A stretch of 64,000 nt of DNA, taken from assembly GCF_000764495.1 (NCBI RefSeq), contig NZ_JRLB01000111.1, positions 1-64,000 on the forward strand. The letters are read 5' to 3'. Numbering within the stretch: position 1 is the first letter of the stretch; each line of letters begins with the position of its first letter. The position numbers were made by a program, and so were the translations under genes. The stretch is from Nitrincola sp. A-D6 (GTDB taxonomy: Bacteria > Pseudomonadota > Gammaproteobacteria > Pseudomonadales > Balneatricaceae). The notes below the pieces were generated by a model. It was not told the origin of the DNA and searched no databases. It worked only from the letters and a program-made list of their open reading frames with translations. Positions 18,397 through 28,474 of the stretch are shown piece by piece.

Positions 18397-19953
18397 TCAA
18401 CCCTTGTTTGAGAATAGCACAGCCTGATGCTTACCCGCCTGTTTAGCACGATATAAGGCAACATCAGCCTGTTTGAGCAGCTCCTCAGCACTTTCAGCAC
18501 CATTGGCTATATGAGCAATACCGATACTCACACCAACCTCCAGGCTAACCCTACCCTGTTCATTAGCTTCAAGTTGTATCGGTGCCGAGATCGATGTGAT
18601 CAGCCGCTCTGCCATACTATATGTCTGTGCCTGCTCTTCACACTGATTGAGTACCACCACGAACTCATCCCCACCCAGGCGGGCGATCAAATCCCTCTCA
18701 CGTTTAACATGGCATAAGCGTTTACCGATGATCTGTAACACCTTATCGCCAACATCATGACCATAAGCGTCATTAATTGGTTTAAAGCCATCGAGATCCA
18801 TCGTCATTACCGCAAAACCTATAGCATTCTCACGCCAATGCATCAGCGCATCTTCCAGATGATGTGCCAGATGCGTGCGATTGGGCAGTTCGGTCAACAT
18901 GTCGTAAAAGGCAAGGCGGTGCATTGCCTGCTCATTGTGTTTTCGTTGGGTTATATCTTCCAGCGTCAGAATCGCCATCACCGGGTGGCTTTCTTCATGC
19001 AGAATAACAGAGACCTCACAAATCGCCTCACTACCATCCGGGTATCTCAGGCTGATCTCCTGCTTGTTCAACAGCTTGTCTGGAGAGGCATGTAAGGCCT
19101 TCAGCAAGTGATCCCAAGTACCAGGAATGGAGCATATTAATGAGTCCTGCACTTTGGCACCTATCGGCAAGGTGCCCATTTTACGTTCCCAGGCCTCATT
19201 AATATTTACCAGCGTCTCATTATCCAGACGAATCACCGCCGCCGGAACGGGCATCACACGCAACAGATCGAGCAAGCGATTTTTCATCATCAACACAGAA
19301 TGAATCAGTGGTGCCTGCTTCTGATCTGCTGCCAGATGCCTGTCTGTGACTAAATTACCTTGCATAATGTCCTGAGCAATAGCCATCACATGCTGATCTT
19401 CATAACCTTCACGGCGAAGCCAAATCGACAAGTACGCCATCATCAGCACAAAGGGCAGAAAGTAAGCGACATGCTCCCAGAACAATAACCAGTATGCGTC
19501 ACTATCGAAAACATACACCGCTATGCCCAGGGTCTGTGCATAACCCAGCACCAGATGATGCAAATAGATTACCGCCGTTGCCATCAAAATAGTGCGCCAA
19601 TCACGGTAATACAACAGCACCCCGATCAGACCAAACGCCGAAAAGTGGGCCTCAATATCACCCGCATTCTGGTGAATAATTAATCCGGTAAAAACCATGA
19701 AGGCCGCCCCCATATAAAGGCGGGTAATCAGTTCACCAGGGTGCAGATAAACCAGTAGAACAGCCAGCAATAAAGTCGGCAACCCAACCAGTAAAACCGC
19801 GTACAAAGTATCGTAGAGGGGTACCAACAACAGACAAATGAGCAGTAGAAAGGCATTCATCCCCACCATAATACGATCAGCCCGTACGCGGTATGGATGG
19901 AGGAGCGTATCGAAACGCGCTTCATGGACAAACCAGTTACCAAGAAACATCAT
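18397..19953 (-). CDS. Membrane diguanylate cyclase (membrane sensor-PAS-GGDEF)
   Basis: A 518-residue protein. Residues about 25-190 form five or six membrane helices (MVGMNAFLLLICLLLVPLYD and others) resembling MASE-like sensor domains. A PAS-like domain follows (LRVMPVPAAVIRLDNETLVN), then GGDEF with an intact active site (ARLGGDEFVVVLNQ). RERD five residues ahead is an I-site. It should synthesise c-di-GMP in response to a membrane or bound-ligand signal. Its start lies 1.6 kb beyond the thiolase gene and it is leftward like it, but the 57-base gap contains no clear terminator. Confidence 0.87.
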   Translation of the reverse strand: MMFLGNWFVHEARFDTLLHPYRVRADRIMVGMNAFLLLICLLLVPLYDTLYAVLLVGLPTLLLAVLLVYLHPGELITRLYMGAAFMVFTGLIIHQNAGDIEAHFSAFGLIGVLLYYRDWRTILMATAVIYLHHLVLGYAQTLGIAVYVFDSDAYWLLFWEHVAYFLPFVLMMAYLSIWLRREGYEDQHVMAIAQDIMQGNLVTDRHLAADQKQAPLIHSVLMMKNRLLDLLRVMPVPAAVIRLDNETLVNINEAWERKMGTLPIGAKVQDSLICSIPGTWDHLLKALHASPDKLLNKQEISLRYPDGSEAICEVSVILHEESHPVMAILTLEDITQRKHNEQAMHRLAFYDMLTELPNRTHLAHHLEDALMHWRENAIGFAVMTMDLDGFKPINDAYGHDVGDKVLQIIGKRLCHVKRERDLIARLGGDEFVVVLNQCEEQAQTYSMAERLITSISAPIQLEANEQGRVSLEVGVSIGIAHIANGAESAEELLKQADVALYRAKQAGKHQAVLFSNKG

Positions 19954-20201
19954 CAGAAGTTACTCATACAGAACATCCCGCGTTCTGCACTTTCATAGGC
20001 GAAATAGCCAAGGGCTACCAGCGAGTAGCACAACCAGACACTGACCCAGACAACCGGTCGTTTCCACCGGGCTCTGACTGAACTATCGGCTTGCAATATT
20101 AAACACCTTCTCATTTATATTTATTACTAATATTTAAAATAATTATATCACCAGATGTTTTGTGAGTGCATGGCTATAAATACAATTTACGCTATTACCG
20201 G
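19954..20201. other. Intergenic region, no gene seen
   Basis: AT-rich between two leftward genes. It presumably carries the promoter of the membrane diguanylate cyclase. No RNA gene or clear palindrome is visible. Confidence 0.35.
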
Positions 20202-20954
20202 TCAGTATAAGTTAAGCGTTCGATAGACAAACAACCCCAACCACTCATGTAAAGCCTGAGCACTTTGACGAAAGTAGTAGGCCGTTGGTAACCACCTTAC
20301 CAGCCCCTCGGGGGGTGGCGTAGTAAACTGGATAGGTGCAGGCAGCACCTGTAAACCCTGCGCTTCAAATACTGGAACTGCCCGATGCAGATGCCAGGCC
20401 TGACTAACCAACACAATCTGTGACAAACCGGCTTCCCGAAGTATTTCAGCCGAGTAAGCGGCATTCTCATAGGTATTGCGGCTACGATCTTCAACCCATT
20501 CGGCATTCAGATCAAAACCTGCGTTGAGCAACCACTGCATCAACTCGGCTTCACTATAATGTTCTCCATAAACCCGCCCGCCCGTGAGCAGTATAGGCAA
20601 GCCAGTCTCCCGTTGCAGAAATGCCGAGTAAGCCAGCCGGCTGATTGTCTGCTCACTGGGTGCATCCGGCCAGCCGTACTCAGCACCATCAAAAGCACGC
20701 CCACCTCCCAGCACAACAATCACGTCAGCAGAACTCACTGATTCCAGACTGACGGGCGGAAAATGTTCCAGGGATTGCTGCAATGAATAACTGACAACCG
20801 GCAGCCCCAGCAACCAAAGTGATAGCCCCGCTGCTAACACGAACAAGCCACCGACAAAACGCCGACCCAGCCAGATCAATAACAGTCCAAACAGAACAGC
20901 TAATGCCTGTATCGCCGGAGGTAACAACAGGTATTTAAGTAAATTAAGCATCAT
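20202..20954 (-). CDS. YdcF/ElyC-like DUF218 membrane protein
   Basis: A 250-residue envelope protein with two N-terminal membrane helices (QALAVLFGLLLIWLG and GGLFVLAAGLSLWLLG) and a DUF218 domain. Family landmarks are VIVVLGGGRAFDGAEYG, PILLTGGRVYGE, SRNTYENAAYSAEIL and IVLVSQAWHLHRAVPVF. The ElyC/SanA relatives affect peptidoglycan precursor or envelope homeostasis. The biochemical activity is unsettled. It overlaps the upstream MFS gene by 11 bases, so the two are one transcription unit. Confidence 0.85.
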   Translation of the reverse strand: MMLNLLKYLLLPPAIQALAVLFGLLLIWLGRRFVGGLFVLAAGLSLWLLGLPVVSYSLQQSLEHFPPVSLESVSSADVIVVLGGGRAFDGAEYGWPDAPSEQTISRLAYSAFLQRETGLPILLTGGRVYGEHYSEAELMQWLLNAGFDLNAEWVEDRSRNTYENAAYSAEILREAGLSQIVLVSQAWHLHRAVPVFEAQGLQVLPAPIQFTTPPPEGLVRWLPTAYYFRQSAQALHEWLGLFVYRTLNLY

Positions 20955-22152
20955 TCCTTGCAGCCTCAGTAATAGGACCCCTTGCTAACAACACAGCCAA
21001 CATGGCAAATATCAGCATACCCAGCAGCAGTAGCTGGAAACTGGCGCCAAAATCTATTAACACGCCAAGCAGCGCCGGTGCAATAGCGGTTGAAAAAACC
21101 ATGCAGGCAGATTTAACCGAACGTACGCGGCCCAAATGCTGACTCCCCCAAAGGCTGACCAGCAAACTGTCCAGAATGGGGCCCTGCATTCCCAAAGCAA
21201 ATCCCGCACTTGTCATCAGTAACCAAATACCGATATTGCCCTCAAACCACAAGGCCGCTGCCAGACCCGCTATAAAGGGGAACAGATACAATCGAGCCAA
21301 CAGAGCAACACCCAGCTTGTCCACCCAGCGTCCACCCAATAAAGCTCCCGGAAAGCGTGAAAGACCCATACCGGTCAAGGCCAATGCATAGGTTGCCGTA
21401 CTGGCATTCAGATCAGCGGTAAGTTGCGACTGGTAAATAAAAATACCGGTCATAATAATAGGAATCGCCAAGAGTAAGGGTAACAACATCCAGAAGCGTA
21501 ATTCCCGAAATGGATTGGGCCCTGTTGCAACCTGCCCCTTCACTGGTCGTTGTTGTGGTGCTGCAGGCCAGGGACAAGCCACGAAAGCCCACCCCCATAA
21601 TACAATCAGCACTCCCAGCAGCAACCACCAAAGTTGCTGCCAACCCAACCAGATTAATAACAGCGCGACCAGTGGAGGCAACAGAATTTCGCCAGCGGGC
21701 ATCCCCAGATTCACCAACCCAAGCGCCTTACCCCGATTGAGTGTAAATTCACGCGCCGCCAATGTGCTCCCCAAGTGAGTCATCAGTCCCTGGCCGCATA
21801 AGCGTAATAAAACCAAACCTAAAAAAGCCAGCCACCACCAAGGGGCAAGCGTTAGCATCAGCACACCGACAGCTAACCCCAGCAAGACAGCCAGGGCATA
21901 ACGGCGTGGTTGCACCCAGTCAATTGACGGCCCAAAGCGCAGCACCAGGAAACCACTGATTAGGGTAACAGCCGCATAGAGGCCACCGAAGCCCCCCGCC
22001 GATAAATCCAGTTGCTCACTCAAGGGTTGCTGAAACAGTCCAATGAAAAAACTTTGTCCGAAATTTCCGGAAAACACCGCCAAAAAGGCCAATGCCAGTA
22101 ACCCTGTTTGCTCACGCATCAACCTGATATAACTGCTTTGCGCAACTCGCAT
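20944..22152 (-). CDS. MFS transporter
   Basis: A 402-residue major facilitator with about twelve membrane helices and no recognisable cargo signature. The N-terminal half reads LLALAFLAVFSGNFGQSFF, and later MGLSRFPGALLGGRWVDKLG resembles the loop 8-9 motif. ATG 22152 is preferred over TTG 22155. It overlaps the ydcF-like gene by 11 bases. It is divergent from another MFS gene across 130 bases. Substrate unknown. Confidence 0.82.
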   Translation of the reverse strand: MRVAQSSYIRLMREQTGLLALAFLAVFSGNFGQSFFIGLFQQPLSEQLDLSAGGFGGLYAAVTLISGFLVLRFGPSIDWVQPRRYALAVLLGLAVGVLMLTLAPWWWLAFLGLVLLRLCGQGLMTHLGSTLAAREFTLNRGKALGLVNLGMPAGEILLPPLVALLLIWLGWQQLWWLLLGVLIVLWGWAFVACPWPAAPQQRPVKGQVATGPNPFRELRFWMLLPLLLAIPIIMTGIFIYQSQLTADLNASTATYALALTGMGLSRFPGALLGGRWVDKLGVALLARLYLFPFIAGLAAALWFEGNIGIWLLMTSAGFALGMQGPILDSLLVSLWGSQHLGRVRSVKSACMVFSTAIAPALLGVLIDFGASFQLLLLGMLIFAMLAVLLARGPITEAARNDA

Positions 22153-22284
22153 CAACTTTATTTATCCTCTTTCTCATGGCCTGCAAGCACTAAAATCGGT
22201 TATGTTACGCCTTTTTGCTCAGCTTACCAGCAAGCCCAAATACTGGTGGGTAAACTCTTTGCTTCTATTTTCAGGATTTAAATC

Positions 22285-23511
22285 ATGTCATTAAGTCAAC
22301 GTCCGGCGTCCTGGGTGATGATTTTTTTACCCTTTGCTCTGGGCTACTATCTTTCCTACCTGCTAAGAACAGTGAATGCGGTCATTTCGCCAGAACTGAC
22401 ACAAGACCTGTCCCTGTCGGCGGCAGATCTTGGCTTGCTGACCAGTGCTTATTTCCTGACCTTTGGTATGGCACAGATTCCACTGGGTATTGCACTGGAT
22501 CGTTACGGCCCCAAACGCGTTCTGGGTAGCTTATTACTGCTGGCAGCCGTGGGCTCAGCCGCCTTTGCCATGGGAGACTCACTGGGACAACTAACCCTGG
22601 CGCGTGGACTGATAGGTTTGGGGGTTTCAGCCTGCCTGATGGCTGGTCTGAAAGGTTTCGCCATGTGGTACCCGGCTGAACGCCAAAGCTCAATGACAGG
22701 CTATATTATGGCAGCAGGTGCCTTGGGTGCTTTAACAGCCAGCACGCCCATGGAAGCCATGCTTCCCTTTCTCGGATGGCGGGGCGTTTTCTGGCTGATA
22801 GCAGGTCTTGCCACCGCACTGTCTGTGTTTGTCTTTTTCGCCCTACCCGGCGATGTACAGCAGACCTCGCGCGAATCGCTGGGCACGACACTAAAATCTG
22901 TTGCCAAAATTTTTATTGCACCGGATTTTCTGCGCTTTGCCGGCTCTGCCACCTTTTTCACCGGTGGTTTTATGGCTATGCAAAGCCTCTGGGCCGTTCC
23001 CTGGCTGATGAATGTAAACGGCTTACCGCTGAACCAGGCAGCCAGCTACTTGATGATCCTTAACCTCGGCATGCTCACAGGGCAGCTATCAGTTGGCCTG
23101 TTTGGTACCAGACTAAGCCAACGCGGTGTCACACCACTTAACGTTATGCAGATCGGCTACGGCCTGATGCTGATTGTTCAGGGATTGATACTCACCGGCT
23201 GGGGGCCCATTCTGGTTTTCTGGTTCTTACTCGGTGTTTTATCTGCAGCGAATGCACAAACCTACATTGCCACCGCGGCTAACTTCCCTAAATCCGCTTT
23301 CGGACGTGTCAGTACAGCCATCAATCTGATGGCCTTCGCTGGCGCTTTTATCGTGCAGTGGGGATTGGGCATCGCCTTGGATTTACTGCAGCAAAACGGG
23401 GCTTCTGTGCCCGGATCACTGCGCATGGCATTTGCCGGACTTATAGTGTTGCAAATTCTAAGCTTTGTACCACTCATGATGAAAACCGGAAAGAAAATCA
23501 AACCAGAATAA
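22285..23511 (+). CDS. MFS transporter
   Basis: A 408-residue twelve-helix major facilitator. The signature loop motif is visible at residues 68-77 (GIALDRYGPKRV), and FLPFALGYYLSYLLRTVNAV forms helix 1. The RTxN-type helix 1 and long central loop resemble the MFS group of sugar-phosphate, nitrate or organic-anion carriers, but nothing fixes the substrate. AGGATTTAAATC precedes its ATG. It converges on the DUF4236 gene with five bases between them. Confidence 0.82.
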   Translation: MSLSQRPASWVMIFLPFALGYYLSYLLRTVNAVISPELTQDLSLSAADLGLLTSAYFLTFGMAQIPLGIALDRYGPKRVLGSLLLLAAVGSAAFAMGDSLGQLTLARGLIGLGVSACLMAGLKGFAMWYPAERQSSMTGYIMAAGALGALTASTPMEAMLPFLGWRGVFWLIAGLATALSVFVFFALPGDVQQTSRESLGTTLKSVAKIFIAPDFLRFAGSATFFTGGFMAMQSLWAVPWLMNVNGLPLNQAASYLMILNLGMLTGQLSVGLFGTRLSQRGVTPLNVMQIGYGLMLIVQGLILTGWGPILVFWFLLGVLSAANAQTYIATAANFPKSAFGRVSTAINLMAFAGAFIVQWGLGIALDLLQQNGASVPGSLRMAFAGLIVLQILSFVPLMMKTGKKIKPE

Positions 23512-23516
23512 ACGAC

Positions 23517-24887
23517 TTAATCCTGACCCGGCTCAAACGGCTTGATGGCGCTGAAATGAAAATCAGAGTCCATCTCGCGACGCATAATAAACTGAGCTAA
23601 GACTATAACCGGATCGAGCTGATCCAGTGCGGCAAAATTCAACTCTGAAAAAGCCTGCCGCTGAACCCGTACAGATAGCAGATATTCATCCTGCTCAAAC
23701 CCTGTTTGCTGATTAGTACGCTGGGTGTAACCGGAAATAATGATTTCATCAATTGCTGGCAGACTGGCAAGCAATACCCCCAGCAACCTAAAGACAACAC
23801 CGTGGGTGTAGCGAGCATATTCCTGGTCGCGCTGAGCCTCTGATTTAGATTTCAATTGCAGACTCTGTCCACCACTAGCGACTTGAGCGCTTTTCAGTGG
23901 TATTGAATCAACAACAGGAAGATCCAGGTCCAGCCATACCTGTTTGCGATCCAGATCCAGTTGAAAATCTACCAGCGTTTCACGAGGCCAGTCCAACTGT
24001 TCAAGTTCCGCAATCAGTACTTCAGTCATCAGCCCTTCATCAGTCATTAACAAGGTGACAAACTGCTCGGCATACACAGACTGCTCTGTGTCATGCGCCG
24101 CTTTACGCGCTTTCCATACCGATGTGTAGGCTTTGTAACGCTGCCTGGCACGATCAGCCGCTGATCTTGCCTGATGCGTTTCCGCTTTCCAGCGCAACTT
24201 GGCTGTCTGCCACTCATGCACGGCCTGCTGATGTGCCCGAACCAATTGTTGCTGCCGTCCAGGAATCAGACGGTGCCATAAACGCACAGCGGGTGGCTGC
24301 GGATACACAGGCTCAGCCGGAAGCTTTAATAGATCTGGACGCAAGGGTTCAGGGTCAGGAAATGCAGCGGGCAAATAACAAGGTACTTTGGTATCAACAG
24401 CAGGAGCTTCCTGATACAGATCGATATATTCTGCTATATCACCATTAATCAGTGCAGCCTGCTCATCCAGCCAACCTCGCAGCAACTGCGGATGCGCATC
24501 CCATAAAGTAGACATTTCTTCATCGGTTAACTGACGGCCATCGAGCAGCATCAACTGCAACCCACCCTGATCACTCAGAGTCACCCTTAATTGTTTCGGG
24601 TCAATACGGAGACTTTTGAATTGTCCAGTTTCAGCCGTGTAAAGCAACTCTCGCTGTTTCTGTTGCTGTTTCCGCTGAAATGCACGGTGCTGATGGGCTC
24701 GAGAGTTATCAAAACGGGTGCGATACGTCAGGCCAGCACTGGGCATAGTAATATTGCCATACAGCGATTGATCATGATCATAGAGCGCTTGGGCTCTTAC
24801 TGTGTCGGAAAGAGTAATACCCCGCTTTCCGCTCTTCAAGCGAACGCCCGGTACAACCCGGATAGAATGACGAAATCGAAATGCCAA
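23517..24887 (-). CDS. DUF4236-containing protein with a long unrecognised tail
   Basis: The N-terminal 50 residues form a DUF4236 domain (FRFRHSIRVVPGVRLKSGKRG), read as FRFRHSIRVVPG and RLKSGKRGITLS. DUF4236 is a small domain of unknown function, often at the N-terminus of longer proteins. The remaining 400 residues hold charged helical segments (HQRAFQRKQQQKQRELLYT and AHQQAVHEWQTAKLRWKAET) and an alpha/beta C-terminal part without a known match. TTG 24887 is chosen as start because AAGGA lies seven bases upstream and DUF4236 proteins begin at this point (MAFRFRH). The open frame extends to 24950. Confidence 0.7.
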   Translation of the reverse strand: MAFRFRHSIRVVPGVRLKSGKRGITLSDTVRAQALYDHDQSLYGNITMPSAGLTYRTRFDNSRAHQHRAFQRKQQQKQRELLYTAETGQFKSLRIDPKQLRVTLSDQGGLQLMLLDGRQLTDEEMSTLWDAHPQLLRGWLDEQAALINGDIAEYIDLYQEAPAVDTKVPCYLPAAFPDPEPLRPDLLKLPAEPVYPQPPAVRLWHRLIPGRQQQLVRAHQQAVHEWQTAKLRWKAETHQARSAADRARQRYKAYTSVWKARKAAHDTEQSVYAEQFVTLLMTDEGLMTEVLIAELEQLDWPRETLVDFQLDLDRKQVWLDLDLPVVDSIPLKSAQVASGGQSLQLKSKSEAQRDQEYARYTHGVVFRLLGVLLASLPAIDEIIISGYTQRTNQQTGFEQDEYLLSVRVQRQAFSELNFAALDQLDPVIVLAQFIMRREMDSDFHFSAIKPFEPGQD

Positions 24888-25038
24888 CGCTTTATCCTTA
24901 TGACCATAACTCAGGCCAATCACTTTGCCAGCCCCAGGGTTACAGAGCAAGCGCTATACAACTAAATAACCATCGCTGGTATACAAATCTAAGCATCCAA
25001 CGCTTGTTCCAGATCAATAACTCCAGAGTTTATACACC

Positions 25039-25066
25039 CTAGTATACTAGCTTTGCTCTAGAGCAA
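25039..25066 (+). promoter_or_regulatory. Two adjacent perfect palindromes upstream of the rhodanese gene
   Basis: CTAGTATACTAG (25039-25050) and TTGCTCTAGAGCAA (25053-25066) are each perfectly self-complementary and lie two bases apart, 59 bases before the chosen start. The first contains TATACT, which may be the -10 box. This suggests an operator for an unidentified repressor or activator. Confidence 0.55.
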
Positions 25067-25124
25067 CATTTGTACCTTGCCATGTTTAAACAGGTACATG
25101 CGAATTTTTAAAGCCGGGGGTACC

Positions 25125-26024
25125 ATGAACGCCTGTACAGTTCTACGCTGTAGGTTACCAATCAGTGCATTAGCTATTTTATTATGCCTGCTGCCCTTCA
25201 CCTCGGTGCTCGCCAAATCTCCACCAATTGTCTCGGCTGAATGGCTGCAGCAAAACCTTGGTCAGGATAATTTCCGTATCATCGACCTGCGAGAAGCCGA
25301 ACAGTTTCAGCAAGGCCACATCGAAGCTGCGGTTAATATCCACTATATGATGTTGTTTGACGACGACTTCAAAATGCCGCACCTGGATTTCCTGCGCGAA
25401 CTTTTCAGCCAGGCAGGTATCGACCATAACACCCACGTTGTGGCTATGGATGATGGTAGCTTCACCTGGGCGGCCCGACTCTACTGGCTACTCGAAACTC
25501 TCGGCCATGAAAAAGTCAGCCTGTTAAATGTAGGCTATGGTAACTGGCCCGACGAATTACTGCCCACAAGTACACAAACGATTATACCTGAAGCCAGGGA
25601 ATTTATTCCTATGGTGGATAATAAGCGTTTGCAAACCAAGTTGGGAACATTGCTGGCTATTGACAAAAAACCGATTCTTGACGGTCGAAGCACTGCACAT
25701 TATCAAGGTCTCGAATCCACAGCAAAGCGTTTTGGTCATGTTCCGACAGCACTGAACTTTCCTTGTTCACAAAACTTTGAAGCATCAGACAGTGGCAATC
25801 GAATGCGTGACCTGGCGGCGCTGGCGCCCATCTATGCAGAACTCCCCAAGGATGAAGAAATTATTCTCTATTGCGATGGCGGTGCAGAAGCAGCGCTGAA
25901 TTATGTTGTTATGCAAGCTCTGGGCTACAAAGTTGCCGTCTACGACGGTTCCTGGCTGGAATGGGGCAATGATCCCGCTTTACCAATCAACAACCCATCA
26001 ACACAATCTGTCACAACAGATTAA
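25125..26024 (+). CDS. Exported two-domain rhodanese (sulfurtransferase)
   Basis: A 299-residue protein with a signal peptide (LAILLCLLPFTSVLAK) and two rhodanese domains, as in 3-mercaptopyruvate and thiosulfate sulfurtransferases. Domain 1 (VSAEWLQQNLGQDNFRIIDL, REAEQFQQGHI) lacks the Cys: its loop reads VAMDDGSFTWAAR. Domain 2 (KPILDGRSTAHYQG, RFGHVPTALNF) has the persulfide-forming Cys in ILYCDGGAEAALNYVV. ATG 25125 is chosen because GGGGGT precedes it and the signal peptide then follows directly. The enzyme should act in the periplasm. It is probably transcribed together with the following GGDEF-EAL gene, 43 bases on. Confidence 0.83.
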   Translation: MNACTVLRCRLPISALAILLCLLPFTSVLAKSPPIVSAEWLQQNLGQDNFRIIDLREAEQFQQGHIEAAVNIHYMMLFDDDFKMPHLDFLRELFSQAGIDHNTHVVAMDDGSFTWAARLYWLLETLGHEKVSLLNVGYGNWPDELLPTSTQTIIPEAREFIPMVDNKRLQTKLGTLLAIDKKPILDGRSTAHYQGLESTAKRFGHVPTALNFPCSQNFEASDSGNRMRDLAALAPIYAELPKDEEIILYCDGGAEAALNYVVMQALGYKVAVYDGSWLEWGNDPALPINNPSTQSVTTD

Positions 26025-26067
26025 ATTACTCAACTATATCAGCCGTTTGCAGAAGTAGAAGCAGAGC

Positions 26068-28466
26068 ATGAAAGATCCCCGATTCAAAGGATCCATCCGC
26101 AGACGGCTTATTGTCATGATTATGCTGCTGGTTTCAGTAACCGGATTGAGTGGCTATGGCTCCTTCCTTTACTGGTTTATGTCCAACCAGCAGCAACGTG
26201 CTGTCAGTCAGGCAGAAACCGTTGCACTTGTATTGAGCCAGGATTTTGCCCGCCTGCTGCTATTGAATGATGTTGCTGTGGCAGCCGACATTTCTGCTAA
26301 GCTTGACTCCTTCCCCACGCTGAAATCAATGGTGCTATATAAGCATAACGGACAACCCGTATACCAGTATCAGCAAACATCTGAACGCATTCCCCCCCAG
26401 ATCTGTCTACTCAGACGCAAGCGTTGGCTAAGGGTGAACTCTGGGACAATCGCCTGCATTTTCTTCTGCCAGCCAGCTACCAGGATACGCTGTTTGGCCA
26501 GGTGTATATTCAACTACAAGCCACCAGCCCGCTCCAGATTATCAAACGCGACAGCACAGCCTTGGTCCTGATAGGACTGCTAATGATGTTTGCCTCATAC
26601 CTGTTGGCAGCCAGCGTAGAAAAACGCTTCAGTGGTCCGATTCTTCGCCTGGTTGGCTTTCTTGAACACATCAGTGATTCCCAGCAGTTACGACAGCGTA
26701 TCACCACGCATGAGAACAATGAGTTTGGAAAGCTCTACCAGGAAGTAAATACCATGCTTGAACGCCTGGACCAATCGCAGAAAGAACTGCAACTGGCTGC
26801 CATTGCCTTCGACACACCCAGCGGCATGCTCATTACCGACGCCAACAACCAGATTCTGCAGGTCAATCAGGCATTCACCCAAATTACAGGCTACAGTGCT
26901 CACGAGTGTATTGGTAAAACACCGGCTCTGCTCAAATCCAATCGCCAGGACTACACCTTTTATCAAGACATGTGGCACCAGTTAAACACCCACCATTACT
27001 GGTCTGGTGAAATCTGGAATAAACACAAGAACGGTAAAATTTACCCTGAGTTTCTGACTATTCAGCCTGTTCTGAATGAGCAGCAAGACATTGTTAACTA
27101 TGTGGCCGCCTTCATTGACCTCAGCCAGCAAAAATCTGCTGAAGCCAAGCTGGAGTATTTTACCCTGCACGATGCACTGACCGGTCTGGCCAACCGTAAG
27201 CTACTGACTGAAACTCTGGAGCAGCAGCTAAGCCCGACAACATCCGGGGCACTGCTATGTTTTGATCTGAATAATTTCAAGCTGGTAAATGACTCCTTTG
27301 GACAGGAAAGCGGTGACCATTTACTACTTCAGGTGGCTCACCGCATGCGCAGCCAGCTCAAAGATGCGGACCTGCAGGTTCGCCTGGGCGCTGACGAATT
27401 TGCGCTCTGGTTTAACCAGCTCAGTGCTCAACCTCGACTGACTGCTCTGGAAGCTGAAGGACTGGCTGAGCGTGTCATGTCTCTGATGACAGCACCCTTT
27501 TTCATCAATGATCAACCACTCTCCTGTAGCGCCAGTGTCGGCATAGCCATCACCACCCCATCCGAGCCAATATCAGCCGCTCTGCTTATTCAGCAAGCTG
27601 ACTCAGCATTGCACCAGGCAAAACAGACTGATAGCAGTCAAACGGCTTTTTATGATGCCAAAGCAGCCAGCGTTGCCAGAGAATACATTCAACTTCATAC
27701 GGCACTTCGCCAGGCATTAAATAACAATGAGTTCTGCCTGTTTTATCAACCGCAAACTAACGCACAAGGCCGAGTGATCGGAGCCGAAGCATTAATTCGC
27801 TGGAATAGACCGGAACAAGGACTGGTTTCACCACTACACTTTATACCAGCAGCCGAACGCTCCGGGCTCATTCTGGAGATTGGCAATTGGGTACTGCAAA
27901 CCGCCTGTATGTCCTTACGAAGCTGGCAAGAATCACCATCTACTCGCGGTTTAACGCTTTCAGTCAACGTCAGTACACGCCAGTTTTACCAGGAAGGTTT
28001 TGTTGATCAGGTCAAACTGGCGCTACAAAATAGCGGCGCGAATCCACGCCAGTTGAAGCTGGAGCTGACTGAGTCACTGTTAGCTGATGACCTGAACCGA
28101 GTGGTTGAAACCATGAAAGCACTAGTGGATCTTAACCTGCAGCTTTCACTGGATGACTTCGGCACGGGTTACTCTTCTCTGCAATACCTGCAACGCTTGC
28201 CTCTGCATCAGATAAAGATCGACCAATCCTTTATAAAGGATATGCTTAACAGCCACAGCAAGAATGAAGCAATCGTACGCACCGTACTGTCGCTGGGAGA
28301 AGCCTTCGGCTTCGAAGTCTTGGCCGAAGGAGTAGAAACACTGGATCAGTTGAAGTTTTTACAACAATTAGGCTACTGTCAGTTTCAGGGCTATTACTTC
28401 TGCCGCCCTATTCCTCAGGATCAGTTTCTGGACTACTGCAAGCAGTACAATTACACCCCGTCGTAG
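26068..28466 (+). CDS. Membrane GGDEF-EAL protein (CHASE8-like-HAMP-PAS), one-base frameshift
   Basis: Repaired, this is a 799-residue inner-membrane c-di-GMP enzyme. A C-run of seven at 26392-26398 must be eight to join IPP to PDLSTQTQALAKGELW. As given, the frame stops at 26571. Order: transmembrane helix (residues 14-36), a CHASE8-like periplasmic domain (LVLSQDFARLLLLNDVAVAA), a second helix, HAMP, PAS (QVNQAFTQITGYSAHECIG), GGDEF and EAL. The GGDEF site is altered (RLGADEFALWF), so cyclase activity is doubtful. The EAL site looks intact (GAEALIRWNR, DDFGTGYSSLQYL, EVLAEGVET), so phosphodiesterase activity is expected. Confidence 0.82.
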
Positions 28467-28474
28467 ATCAAACA

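Noticed and set aside
26068-26571. Two separate genes (a short membrane protein and a GGDEF-EAL protein)
   Set aside because: The first frame carries the membrane helix and sensor domain and the second carries HAMP onward. One extra C joins them into the usual architecture.
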